Source: Chryseobacterium tructae
GTDB lineage: Bacteria; Bacteroidota; Bacteroidia; Flavobacteriales; Weeksellaceae
Direction of reading: 5' to 3'
Assembly (NCBI RefSeq): GCF_030409875.1
Contig: NZ_JAUFQR010000001.1
Coordinates: 2,294,001-2,358,000, forward strand
Length of the DNA: 64,000 bases
A program made the translations under genes and the position numbers. Numbering within the stretch: position 1 is the first letter of the stretch; every line of letters begins with the position of its first letter. Under the pieces are notes generated by a model, which saw only the letters and a list, made by a program, of their open reading frames with translations, searched no databases and was not told the origin of the DNA. Below are positions 17,743 to 29,076 of this stretch, piece after piece.

Positions 17743-20700
17743 TTACTCTCTGTTTTTAACTAATAGCCAGCCACTATAATTCCTACCGTCGGAAACTTTT
17801 ATGGTATACCAATAACTTCCTGTAGCTATTGGTTGTGAGTCATATTTCCCGTTCCATTGGAAAGGTGCCTTTTTAATTATTTCTTTATAGAGAAGAATTC
17901 CCTTTCTGTCATACAGGTAAACTTCAGTTCCGGGATAATTTTCCAACCCTACTATTTTCCAGGTGTCATTTATGCCGTCACCATTGGGGGTAATCGTATT
18001 AGGAATATTGAAAATTGAAAAGTTTTTCTTTCCGATCACACACCCGGATTTTGTTTTTACATACACTGTATATTCTCCCAGTTTTAAATTGGTGAAAATA
18101 TTAGAGTTCTGCCAGATGATATTGTCAAGAGAATACTCATAATTACCTGTTTCAGAAAGAATAACAGTAGCCGTATTATTGGTAATGTTTACAGAGGTAA
18201 TGTAGGCTAAAACAGTATAGCTAACTTGGGAGAAACTGGTATTTTCACATCCCGAACTGTTAGTTACTTTTACAGAATAAGTTCCTGGTAAAGAAACCGT
18301 AATTGTCTGTGTGGTAGCACCGGTACTCCATAAATATGATTTAAATCCTGCTCCTGCATCCAATACAGCCGATTTACCTTCACAGAAATCCAGTTTTTCA
18401 GGAAGCGTAACCAAAGGTTTGGGATTTATTGTTAAATTCAATCTTACAATCGTAAAGCATCCCTCAACAGTAGCTACTCTTACATAAATAAGTGTTGAAC
18501 CAATACTTAAAACGTAAGCAGATGGATTGGCAATCACATTTCCACTGGCATCAGTATAGGAGAAAATATAGGCACTAGGATTATTGATGATATTGGCTTC
18601 ATAAGCATGAAGATTAATAGTCATTGTATTTCCTGTATTGTCATTACACATCACTTGTGCATAACCTTTAGCAGGGATGTTATCTGAGGATAAAGTCACT
18701 GAGATAGCAAGTTTTTCAGATTCACAGTTGTTTAATGTTTGCGTTACATAATAGGTTTGACCATGTATAAGAGGTGTTGTTATAGATAAAACATTTCCAG
18801 CAGCGTCATAGAACTTCAATGAAGTCCCTGTTACAATGAGTTTCTCTAATGTTGGATTTGCTGTAGTACAGAAATCCTGATTGATATTACCTGTTGGTTT
18901 AGGCGTATTGTTTACAGTAACCTGAATCATGATTTTATTACTTTCACATCCGTTTATCGTTTGGGATGCATAATAAGTCTGTCCATTGACAAGAGGTGTA
19001 CTTACAGGTAGATTTCCTCCTGAATTATTATACCATTTTATACTCTGTCCGGAGATCTGGAGATCTGAAATTGTTGGATTGTTGGTTGCACAAAAGGTTT
19101 GCTGTATGCTTGTCGTCGTTGGAACTTGAGGAGAAGTTATAATAACATTTTGATTTTGATTTGTTGTGTTACCATTTCCGTCATTATAAGCCCAGTGGAT
19201 GATATAATTTCCGGGAATTGAATAGGATAAAGGATCCATTGTCGTGGCTGTAATCGTTCCTGCACAGTTGTCTGTTGCGGTTGGGAAATTGGTAATGTTT
19301 GTGTGGCAATCACCGGTGATGTCAGCTAAGTTGGCAACATTAGGAACCGGAGCTATTTGATCACCTACTACAACATTTACTGAGAAATTACCATCACAAA
19401 CTCCAGACCCGGAAACCTGGCAAGTATAAGTTCCTGAATGAGCTATTGTTGCATTAGTAATAGTCGGGTTTTGGAGATTGGAGGTAAAACCATTTGGGCC
19501 ACTCCAATTATAGGTTGTTCCTCCGGTAGCATTCAGTTGAATTGTATTATTAGGACATACCGGAGAATTAGAAGACACTACAGCGCTGGAAGTGCAGTCT
19601 TGAAATTTAGCGATGAAAATATCATTACCTCCGCCCTGATTCTGTTGAAATGTACCTGGTGTCGCAATACCTGTTGAATTGCCACTTGACATACCGGTTA
19701 AATAGATAGCACCTTCTGCATCTTTTGTAACCACACCTAGCTGTGTAGCACCATTTCCCGTATAATAAGTTCCCCATTCCTTTACATCATTCTGATTGTA
19801 TTTAATCATGAATGTAGAGTTATACATAGCAGGTACTCCCATATATGCTCCGGGAGTAGATATATCTGGCAGCATACTGTCATGCAGTCCGGTGAAAAAA
19901 ATATTTCCTAAAACATCACAATAAGCTGATATTTGTAATCCTGAGTTAAAATTATAATAGGTTTTGGTAATTGTATTATTGGTTAAGTTTACTCTCCATA
20001 CCCCAGGTTTTCTAATCGCTCCTCCGGAAGGATTGGGTAATATATATTCTCCTGGAAGGATCAAAGTATTGTTAATAATTCTTGCATCCCAAACGTTTTC
20101 CCATAGCGCTTCTCCAAAATAACTTGACCGCAAGAGATTTCCAGTCTTAGAAAATTGTAGATATAATCCATCAGACTGTCCTGCATTAGTCGCCTGAAAA
20201 GGATTTATCATTGGGATTAGCTGTGACTGTGTTGCTCCGATAATTTCCAGATTGTTTGCAGATGAAAATATATAATAAATTCCGGTTGAGTGATCTGATC
20301 CACCAAAAAATGAAGACCATAGTATATTTCCAGATAATGCATCTAAAGAAGTTAAATATCCGTCACTATATCCAGGAGGACTTTTTTTTGTAAGGTTAGG
20401 AGTATTGATTGCTGGAAAATTGGAGCTCATGGTACTTCCGCCAAAAAATACTTGTCCACTGTTATAAGAAACAGTGTACATTTCTTCCGTCTGGCTGGTT
20501 ATAAATTCTTTTTGATAAATCAATCCTCCATTTGAATTAAACTTAATAAGGGCAACATCCATATTCCCAGGTGATTTCGTTATTTCACATCCGGTATAAA
20601 TATTGAAGCTTTCATCAAAATCTAGAACTTCAAAGGAATCTCTTTGAAAAGTTCCATAATAAGTCCCCCAAAGCCTTTGTCCATTTTTTGCTATTTTTAA

Positions 20701-21659
20701 TAAAAAAGCATCAAAATTTCCCATAACCATTTGCTGGTAGGTTCCTGAGGTTGCAAAATTTGTAGAACTGTTAGTAGATCCGAAGAGATAACCGGTACTT
20801 TGACTGTCTGTTTTCATTCTTCCATATTCTTCTCCAGGCCCTCCTGCATAGCTTCCCCATATCCTTGTTGGTACAGGATCAATGACAATTGTTTTGTCAG
20901 AAGTATTTAAAGGCGCATTGAATCCAAAAGTTTGATTTCCAAGATCGGTAAAAGAAACGTCAATGTTCTTCTTAGTATTACCCGCAATCCAGCTGTTAGG
21001 AATATTTTCATAGACTTCCCCAAAACGTACATTCATAGTGAGTCTTCCATCTTTGATCTGGGTGGGTGCACCATTGAATTTCATTTGTATATCTGAAATT
21101 TTTCCACCCGGATTGATGATGAAATTATATTCTACAGGTTTTAAGGTATCTGTAGGTTTAAAAAATACTAAATCTATATTGGGATATATATTCCTGTATC
21201 TTATTTTTTGATATTGATAAACATGAGTGATGCCTTTTGAATGAGTAGGCAGATTATAATAATTACTATAATCAGGAGATCTTCCCTCCGCAGTAATAAT
21301 TGCTTTTTTATTAGAATTTACAAATTCAATATCTATTCTGTGGATGAGCTTTTCATAAACAAATTCATCAGTATTGTATTTTTTAGGTGTAGGAAGAGAA
21401 GCTTCAGTTCTTTTTTGGAAATTAGGATTAGAAGTTTTTTTTAGTTCGTAAATGTCATAAGAAAAACCATCTTTCTTCAATTGAACATTCAATCCTTTGG
21501 AATGAAAAAGATATCGAACATCTTTATTCTCTTTTCCATCCTGATCAATGATCTGGCCTTTATTTTCATAGAAATGATAAGAATTGTTTTCAGAGCTTTT
21601 TGTTTGTGAAAATAGAAGTACCCACTCAAAAGAGAGAACAATAATAAAATTTTTCGCAT
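17743..21659 (-). pseudogene. Giant T9SS type B surface protein, frameshifted near its N-terminus
   Basis: The main open frame (17743-21492, 1249 residues) lacks a signal peptide. Restoring one T in the homopolymer at 21609-21612 joins it to an upstream frame starting at 21659 with a signal peptide (MRKILLLFSLLSGYFYF then SQ) and an ENKGQIIDQDG segment, giving 1305 residues. The N-terminal 350 residues resemble the DUF7948/SBBP-type region of secreted Bacteroidota proteins. Then come beta-propeller-like repeats (GTYYG, SSFFGGSDHS), Ig-like and HYR-like modules and a C-terminal T9SS type B (CHU_C) domain with TPNGDGINDTW. A surface-exposed adhesin or gliding-related role is inferred. Confidence 0.85.
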
Positions 21660-21772
21660 CAGTTATTAATTTTTGCGGTAAAGATATAAAAATACCATTC
21701 CCATTAAATACTGAGTAACCGAAACTTTATTTCAAAGACATGATGCATGTCATAACAATTCTGTTTAATTTT

Positions 21773-21835
21773 TTTGTTTAACAATTTTTTCAAAAATAAA
21801 ATTTGATATAAATTTGCACAAATTTGTTTAACAAA
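21773..21835 (+). promoter_or_regulatory. Candidate TetR operator: two TTTGTTTAACAA palindromes
   Basis: TTTGTT-T-AACAAA (21823-21835) is a perfect 13-bp inverted repeat directly before the TetR start, and TTTGTT-T-AACAAT (21773-21785) is a near copy 50 bp upstream. A -7-like TAAATTTG (21809-21816) lies between them. This geometry would let a dimeric repressor cover the promoter. No binding evidence exists. Confidence 0.4.
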
Positions 21836-21836
21836 A

Positions 21837-22430
21837 ATGTCAAATCAAGCAAAAAAAGACCAAACACAGGAATTGATCAAGGAGACAGCGAAGAAATTAT
21901 TCTTTGTGAAAGGAAAATTTGATGCTACTACGCAGGAGATTGCCGATTAAGCAGGAGTGAATAGAACACTTATTAATTATTATTTCCGGTCAAGAGACAA
22001 ACTGATTCAGATCATCTTTGATGAAGCTCAGAAAGTAGAGCAGGAGAAGTCAAAGATTATTCAGAATTCGGAGCTTCCCTTTAAAGAGAAGATCAGACAG
22101 TTTATAGAAAGCAGCCTTTCTACGAGCCTTCAATATCCTTATCTGGAAACTTATATCGTTTCACAGATCAATAAAGGAACCTGCCATCAGAGGGAAATTG
22201 AAGAAGATATCTTAGAGAAATTATATGAAGATATTGAAAAAGAAATGGAATTGGGAAATATTGAAAAGATGGCTCCCGTTCAGTTTATCCTGAATATGGT
22301 TTCCCTATTGGTTTTTCCAAGTGCCATAAGACCTTTATTCATGGAGAATCTGATGATCAGTGATGAGGAATATGATAAGATTATTTCAGAGAGAAAAGAA
22401 ATCATTATCAATATGTTATTTAAAAATTAA
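21837..22430 (+). pseudogene. TetR/AcrR family repressor with an in-frame stop codon
   Basis: From the ATG at 21837 the frame reads an N-terminal helix-turn-helix (TQEIAD-stop-AGVNRTLINYYF) and a ligand-binding C-terminal part to 22430, 197 codons in all. Codon 38 is TAA (21948-21950) in the same frame where homologues normally have Glu or a similar residue, so a single G-to-T change from GAA explains it. Translation could restart at the GTG at 21957, but that product would lack the first half of the HTH. The repressor is therefore probably inactive if the base is real. It heads the efflux operon. Confidence 0.85.
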
Positions 22431-22517
22431 AAAAATCTAAAGTATTTCTTAAAATGATTCGTCAGTTAGAAATAAATACAAGGACAAAAATTAAAAAAAT
22501 AAACGAAGTATAAAATT

Positions 22518-23884
22518 ATGAAAAGAAAACGTATAACTGCTAATAAGCTAAAGATTGGGATAGCTGCAGCATTTATGATTTTCGGTTTTTCATCGGTGTC
22601 TGCACAGCAGCAGGTTTCTCTGCAAGAAGCAATAAAACAGGCACTTCAGAATAAGGCTGAAGCTAAAAAAGCAGCTTTACAGGTTAAAAAAGCCGAATAT
22701 AAGATTGATGAGGCCAGAGCCGGAGCCTTGCCTCAGATAAGTGCGACTATCAATAATACGTACAATCCTATTTTGCAAAAAACGGTTCTTCCGGGAGAGA
22801 TTGTAGGTAAACCAGGAGAGCTTATCCCTGTTGCTTTTGGAACAAAATGGCAATCTGTAAATGTGGTTACCCTTAATCAAAATATTTTTGATCAAAGAGT
22901 TTTTATTGGTCTTAAAGCGGCCAAATCAACACGTGAGTTCTATCTTTTGAATTCTGAACTCACGAATGAGCAGATCATTGAAAACGTTGCTACAGCATAT
23001 TATCAGGTATTTGTTCAGGAAGAAAACCTGAAAACAATACAAGAAAGTTATGCCAATACAGAACGAGTAAGAAATGTAATCAAGAGTTTGGTGGATAACG
23101 GTTTGGCTAAACCCATAGATCTTGACAGAACAAATGTTCAGCTTACCAATATTGGTTCTAATAAGCAACAATTGATTAATGCAGTAGAGGTTTCAAAAAA
23201 TTCATTGAAGTTTTATATGGGAGTTCCTATTGAGAGCTCTATCGAACTTGAAGAAAAAGAAATTATACCTAATCCTGAGCTATTGGCAACCAATGTGAAT
23301 CTGGAAACCCGTTCAGAATTAAAAGTTTTAAATAAGCAAAAAGAACTTTTACAATACAGCAAAAAGGCAACTATAGCAAACTTATATCCTACAGTGGGAC
23401 TTACTGCTAACTACGGATGGCAAGGGCTGGGAAATAAATTTCCTTATACAACAGGATCTAGTCAGGGAACAACTGGGGTGATTATGCTTCTGTTGGTTTA
23501 GCCATTAAGATTCCAATCTTTATGGGAGGAGCTACCAGGGCTCAAATCCAGCAGTCTGAAATTGATATCCAAGATCTGGATCAGGATATTCAGAGTAAAA
23601 AACTGAACTTGAGCCTAGATTATAAAAATGCTATTTCTAATATGGAAAATGCCATTATCAATATTCAAAGCATGAAAGATAATGTGGATCTAGCAGAAAA
23701 AGTACAAAAAAATACCCAGTCTAACTACCAGTATGGTTTAGCAACACTTACTGAAGTATTAGATACTGAGAATTCACTTACGCAGGCTAAACAAAACTAT
23801 GCTAATGCATTGCTAGACTATAAACAGTCCGAGATCAAGGTAATTAAAGCAAAAGGAGAGTTAAACACATTACAAAACTTATAA
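22518..23884 (+). pseudogene. TolC-family outer-membrane efflux protein, interrupted by a 1-nt deletion
   Basis: The protein begins with a signal peptide (ending SVSAQQQ) and carries the helical outer-membrane-efflux repeats (VSLQEAIKQALQNKAEAKKA; second repeat from about residue 270). The first frame stops at 23501. Adding one base in the ACTGGGG stretch at 23473-23478 restores TTWGDYASVGLAIKIPIFMGG and continues to 23884, giving 455 residues, normal for TolC. It would form the outer-membrane channel for the MFP and RND proteins that follow, with the next gene 6 bp away. Confidence 0.9.
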
Positions 23885-23890
23885 TAAACA

Positions 23891-24952
23891 ATGAAAAAAA
23901 CTTTAATATATATCATCGTAGCAGCTGTACTCGTAGGACTGGCAGCTTACAAGATTGCTGGTAACAAAGAAAAACAGACTCAGGAGGTAAAAGAAGTTGC
24001 CAAGCAGGTAGATAAAATCAATGTCAATATTGTAACAGTAGCAAGAGAAAACATCGATACAGATTATTCTGCGAATGGAACATTTCTTCCTAAACAGGAA
24101 ATGAACCAGTCTTCAGAAATTTCAGGACGTATTGTGAGCGTTTTAGTAAAAGAAGGTTCAAGAGTAGGGGCAGGGCAGGTGCTGGCAACTATTAAAAGAG
24201 ATGCTATCGAAGTAGATGTTACCCAAGCTCAGAATAACTTACAGAATGCTATTATTGACAACCAACGTTATGAAAATGCATACAAAACAGGCGGAGTTAC
24301 AAAACAACAGCTTGATAACTCAAGACTGCAATTGAAAAATATGCAGGCTGCAGTGAAAGCTCAGGGAGTTAAAGTAAACGATACAAGCATCCGTGCGGGA
24401 ATTAGTGGTACGGTTAACAAAAAAATGGTGGAACCGGGAACTGTAGTTTCTCCGGGAACTGCAATGTTTGAGATTGTTAATATCAACAGCTTAAAGCTTT
24501 CTGTTTTAGTAGACGAGAGCCAGGTTGGGAAGATCCAGTTAGGTCAGGAAGTTCCAATTAATGTTAACGTTTTACCTGAAGACTCTTTTGTGGGTAGGAT
24601 TACATTTATTGCTCCTAAAAGTGATGCTTCTTTGAATTTCCCTGTTGAGATTGAAGTTCAGAACAGAGGAAACCTTAAGGCGGGGATGTATGCTACAGCC
24701 ATGTTCAAAACAAATCACGGTGCAGAAACTCAAAATATGCTTACAGTTCCAGCTGAAGCGTTTGTAAACGGAGTAAGCTCAGGACAGCTATTTGTGGTTG
24801 AAAATGGTGTTGCTAAATTGATTAAAGTAACTGTTGGTAAAATTTACGGAGATAAAGTACAGGTATTAAGCGGACTGAACGGTGGAGAGCAAGTGGTAAC
24901 CAGCGGACAGATCAACCTGGACAACGGATCTAAAGTAAACATTATAAAGTAA
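23891..24952 (+). CDS. RND efflux periplasmic adaptor (membrane fusion protein)
   Basis: The 353-residue protein has an N-terminal membrane anchor (residues 4-22), a lipoyl/barrel-sandwich half (about 70-105; SGRIVSVLVKEGSRVGAGQVLA), a short alpha-hairpin (about 105-150), the second lipoyl half (RAGISGTVNKKMVEPGTVVSPG) and beta-barrel and membrane-proximal domains. It links the inner-membrane RND pump to TolC. It is the only intact gene in the operon. Confidence 0.93.
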   Translation: MKKTLIYIIVAAVLVGLAAYKIAGNKEKQTQEVKEVAKQVDKINVNIVTVARENIDTDYSANGTFLPKQEMNQSSEISGRIVSVLVKEGSRVGAGQVLATIKRDAIEVDVTQAQNNLQNAIIDNQRYENAYKTGGVTKQQLDNSRLQLKNMQAAVKAQGVKVNDTSIRAGISGTVNKKMVEPGTVVSPGTAMFEIVNINSLKLSVLVDESQVGKIQLGQEVPINVNVLPEDSFVGRITFIAPKSDASLNFPVEIEVQNRGNLKAGMYATAMFKTNHGAETQNMLTVPAEAFVNGVSSGQLFVVENGVAKLIKVTVGKIYGDKVQVLSGLNGGEQVVTSGQINLDNGSKVNIIK

Positions 24953-24959
24953 TCGATCT

Positions 24960-27900
24960 ATGAAGTTAGCAGAAATATCGATTAAAAGACCCTCGTTGGT
25001 AATTGTATTATTTACAATTCTGACGCTGGGAGGTATCCTGAGTTATACACTCATGGGATACGAATTGATTCCGAAATTTGAAACCAACATGGTAACCATT
25101 TCCACGGTGTATCCGGGAGCTTCACCCGCAGAGGTGGAGACCTCCGTCACCCGAAAGATTGAGGATGCCGTAGGTTCTTTGGAAAACGTAAAAAAAGTAG
25201 AATCTTCTTCATACGAAAGTTTATCCGTTATCATGGTTCAGCTGAACAATGGTGCAGATGTTGACTTTGCTTTGAATGATGCCCAGCGTAAGGTAAATGC
25301 TATTTTGGCTGATTTCCCTAAAGACGTAAAAGCACCATCTCTGAATAAATTCTCCTTGGATGATTTACCGATTATCACGATGAGTATTTCATCTGATAAA
25401 TTGAACAGTAAGGATCTTTACGACTTATTAGATAAAAAGATTGAGCCGATTTTCTCCCGTGTAAACGGAGTAGCACAAGTAGATCTTGTAGGTGGACAGG
25501 AAAGAGAAATTCAGGTGAACCTTGATGAGAAAAATTGCAAGGATATGGTCTTTCAATAGGTGATGTACAACAAGCGATTCTTTCTTCAAATCTTGATTTC
25601 CCTACAGGAAGCTTAAAAACAAGAACTACAAAATCTACGATCAGACTATCCGGAAAATATAAGTCTACTGAGGAAATGAATAAGCTTGTGGTTTCCAACA
25701 AAAACGGAGCACAAGTACGTTTATCTGACGTTGCAACCGTTTTTGACTCTCAGAAAGATGTTGAGAAAGTAGCGCGATTCAATCAGTTCCCTACGATCTT
25801 AATGCAGGTTAAAAAGCAGTCTGATGCGAATGCGGTGGCTGTATCTGAAAGTGTTCAGAAAACCATTAAAACAGTAGAAGAAGCCTATAAAGTTCAGGGA
25901 ATAAAAGTGAAAGTAGTAAATGATACTACAGACTTTACTCTGGAATCAGCTAACCACGTTATTTTCGATTTATTCTTAGCGATTATCCTCGTGGCTATTG
26001 TAATGTTATTATTCCTTCACAGTATCAGAAACGCATTTATTGTAATGGTTTCTATCCCGGCTTCATTGGTGGCAGCGTTCATCGGAATGAACTTGATGGG
26101 ATATACTTTGAACCTAATGAGTTTACTAGGACTTTCCCTTGTGGTAGGTATCCTTGTGGATGATGCAATCGTAGTATTGGAAAACATTTACCGTCACATG
26201 GAGATGGGTAAAAGCAAGATCAGAGCAGCTTATGACGGAGCATCAGAAATTGGATTTACAGTAGCAGCGATTACGTTGGTAATTGTGGTGGTATTCTTAC
26301 CGATTGCAATGAGTTCAGGTCTTGTAGCCAACATCCTGGCACAGTTCTGCGTCACGGTGGTTATTGCCACCTTATTATCATTGTTAGCGTCATTTACTAT
26401 TATTCCTTGGTTGTCATCAAGATTTGGTAAACTGGAGCACCTGACAGGTAAAAACTGGTTCGAGAAATTTATCCTTTGGTTTGAAGGGTTAATTGACAAA
26501 TTTACACACTGGATCACAGATATTCTTGAGTGGTGTCTAAAAACGACACTAAGAAGAATTGCTACGGTAGTGATTACATTCATTATCTTATTGTCTTCAT
26601 TCTCGCTGGTCGCATTTGGTTTCATTGGAGGTGAATTCTTCCCGCCGATTGACCGTGGGCAGTTCTTAGTACAAATGGAGCTTTCAAAAGATGCAACGAT
26701 TGAAAAAACCAATCAACTAACATTAGATGTAGAGAAGTTTTTAAGAAACGATAAAGATGTTGTAGACTTAATTACAACGGTAGGACAGCAATCAACAGGT
26801 TTTGGTGGTGCTCAGGCAACGACTTATCAATCTGAGGTTCAGGTAAACTTAACAGATAAGTCTGAACGTTCTGAAAGTACCAACATCAAAGCGGCGAAAG
26901 TAAAAAGAGCTTTAGAAGAGAAATTCACAGGAGTTGAATTCAAAACAGCGCCGATTGGTATCATGGGTGCGGAAAATGCTCCGATTGAAATGGTAGTAAC
27001 GGCTCCGGATAATGAAACGGCTGTAAAAGAAGCAACAAGAATTCTTGAATTATTGAAAAAAGTTCCGGGAGCAGTGGATGCAGAATTATCTACAGACTCA
27101 GGTAACCCTGAAGTACAGGTATCTCTTGATAGAGATAAAATGTCTTCTTTAGGTTAAATCTTTCAAGTGTAGGACAGACAATGCAAACTGCATTTAACGG
27201 AAATACAGACGGGAAGTTCAAAGCGGGAGAATATGAATATGATATCAATATCCGTTTTGGAGATTTCAACAGACAATCTATTGATGATGTTAAAAATCTG
27301 ATCTTTACAAACCCTCAAGGACAGCAGGTTCGTCTGAGCCAGTTTGCTGATGTTAAAATGGGGTCAGGGCCAAGTTTGCTTGAACGTAGAGATAAATCTC
27401 CTTCTGTAAAAGTAAGAGCAAAAGCAGTAGGTAGACCAGTTGGAGACGTTGCCAACGAATGGTCAGCTAAATTTATGAATGGTAAAAAACCAATCGGTGT
27501 AGATTATATCTGGAGTGGTGATATGGAAAACCAACAAGAAGGTTTCGGTACGTTAGGAATCGCTTTATTAGCAGCTATCGTATTGGTATACCTGGTAATG
27601 GTATCCTTATATGACAGTTTTGTATATCCTTTCGTAGTATTGTTCTCTATTCCGTTAGCAATGATCGGGGTAATGGTAATCCTTGCCTTAACCGCTAACT
27701 CATTGAACATCTTTACGATGCTGGGGATGATCATGTTGATTGGTCTTGTTGCGAAGAACGCGATTATGATCGTTGACTTTACGAATGCAAGAAAAGCAGC
27801 CGGAGCAACCACTCACGATGCATTGATTCAGGCTAACCACGCCCGTCTTCGTCCGATCCTGATGACAACCATCGCGATGATCTTCGGTATGTTACCGATC

Positions 27901-28143
27901 GCATTGGCAACAGGAGCAGGAGCAGAGATGAACAAAGGTCTTGCATGGGTAGTAATCGGTGGTTTGACATCATCTCTATTCCTTACCTTGATCATTGTAC
28001 CGGTAGTATACTCTCTATTTGACTCTATTCTGAGAAGAATGGGTAAAGATACTAAAGTAGACTACGAAGCTGAAATGAAGGCAGAATATGAGCACAGAGA
28101 ATTAAATGAAGACGGATTTACGCCTAAGCATTTAGACAAATAA
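24960..28143 (+). pseudogene. RND efflux pump (HAE1/AcrB family), interrupted by two 1-nt deletions
   Basis: Three consecutive frames (24960-25559, 25535-27157, 27181-28143) together encode a 1061-residue proton-driven RND transporter. The frames rejoin when one A is added in the A-run at 25530-25534 and one T at about 27155 (GGTTAAATC restored to GGTTTAAATC). Visible features are the N-terminal helix, the porter domain motif VSTVYPGASPAEVE (read as ISTVYPGASPAEVE), the TM4 aspartate pair in VVGILVDDAIVVLENI and the C-terminal half TM block (MLGMIMLIGLVAKNAIMIVDF). Substrates are probably drugs or other hydrophobic toxins. The operon ends in a strong terminator. Confidence 0.92.
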
Positions 28144-28168
28144 AATATCATATACCTTTAATTAATCG

Positions 28169-28200
28169 AAAGCGCCTCAGATTTCTGAGGCGCTTTTTTT
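28169..28200 (+). terminator. Rho-independent terminator of the efflux operon
   Basis: AAGCGCCTCAGA and its complement form a 12-bp GC-rich stem with a tight loop, followed by seven T residues. Confidence 0.93.
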
Positions 28201-28206
28201 GTTTAG

Positions 28207-28384
28207 TCACGAATTCACGAATTTCTTATATTAAATGATATTATAGGATAAATAGCTTGTCATTTTTAAGATCTTAATTCTTTTAAATATTACTATTCTA
28301 TGCCTCTGTGTGGTTCAAAATTATTAAAACAATATAGACATATATATTTCCTATATGAAAATAAAATTATTCGTGAATTCGTGG
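28207..28384. repeat. Dispersed element with CACGAATTCACGAAT inverted ends
   Basis: TCACGAATTCACGAAT at the left and ATTCGTGAATTCGTGG at the right are complementary at 15 of 16 positions. The interior contains TGTGTGGTTCAAAATTATT, related to words at 9527-9545. This matches the architecture at 16099-16252. Confidence 0.6.
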
Positions 28385-28423
28385 CCATTTAAAAATAAAA
28401 TTATTTGCGTGCCCAAAGAATTA

Positions 28424-28455
28424 AAAAAGGCTTCCAGTATACACCGAAAGCCTTC
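28424..28455 (-). terminator. Terminator of the KTSC/DnaJ-like gene
   Basis: On the minus strand GAAGGCTT and AAGCCTTTTTT pair across a longer loop, ending in a T run, 22 bp after the stop codon. Confidence 0.65.
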
Positions 28456-28476
28456 ATATATTGTAATTGAAAAAAA

Positions 28477-28923
28477 TTAGTCTGCCATAGCCTCTCCAGC
28501 CTTTCTGAAGACAAAATTTCCATAGATATGTCTTCTTGCAAAACGGCTTGGAGAATCAGCATTCACCATTTTAATATAGGTATTTCTAGGAACACCCATA
28601 TATTCATACGTTTTACCATTCAAATGAAGAACCGTTAAAATCGATTTTTCAAGATAAAAATCCTGAATATTAGATTGGGTAATCGTTTCTGTATATTCCT
28701 CTTTGTATTTTTCCTGAGTCTCAGGATTAATACTTACCAGGAAATGATAGGCTTCAATCACAGACTTGCTTCTTGCTTCTGCTTCCAGTTTTCCTGCTTC
28801 GTCATTGATAAATTTATCAGGATGTGTATCTTTCATCACATTTCTGTAAATTGTTTTTAACTCTTTTAAAGTTACATTTTTGTCAACTCCAAGAAGTGTT
28901 CTGTGCTCACCAATTCGTTTCAT
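28477..28923 (-). CDS. DnaJ-like and KTSC domain protein
   Basis: The 148-residue protein starts with a J-domain-like segment (about 5-70) containing the HPD tripeptide (MKDTHPDKF). It ends with a KTSC domain (about 85-145; LHLNGKTYEYMGVPRNTYI, then SPSRFARRHIYGNFVF). This fusion is frequent in Bacteroidota. The J-domain would stimulate an Hsp70; the role of KTSC is unknown. It is monocistronic. Confidence 0.85.
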   Translation of the reverse strand: MKRIGEHRTLLGVDKNVTLKELKTIYRNVMKDTHPDKFINDEAGKLEAEARSKSVIEAYHFLVSINPETQEKYKEEYTETITQSNIQDFYLEKSILTVLHLNGKTYEYMGVPRNTYIKMVNADSPSRFARRHIYGNFVFRKAGEAMAD

Positions 28924-29076
28924 AATTTGAATTCTTATTTTCGGGGTGCAAAATTAAGGAAATTAATTGAAAAAATCGTAACTTATTCATTATTAATTTA
29001 TTTTGTCAGTTTTTAATAATGATTGTAATGTTGTAGAAAGTTGATACACCGAATAAAAGGTTTAATATTAACGGAA

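Larger units (their letters stand above)
28144..28476. other. Intergenic region, 333 bp, with terminators and a repeat element
   Basis: Contains the efflux operon terminator, a dispersed element with CACGAATTCACGAAT inverted ends (28207-28384) and the terminator of the KTSC gene. No coding potential seen. Confidence 0.55.

Noticed and set aside
26230..26712. 160-residue minus-strand open frame inside the RND pump gene
   Set aside because: It is a shadow of a conserved coding region and has no protein-like features.
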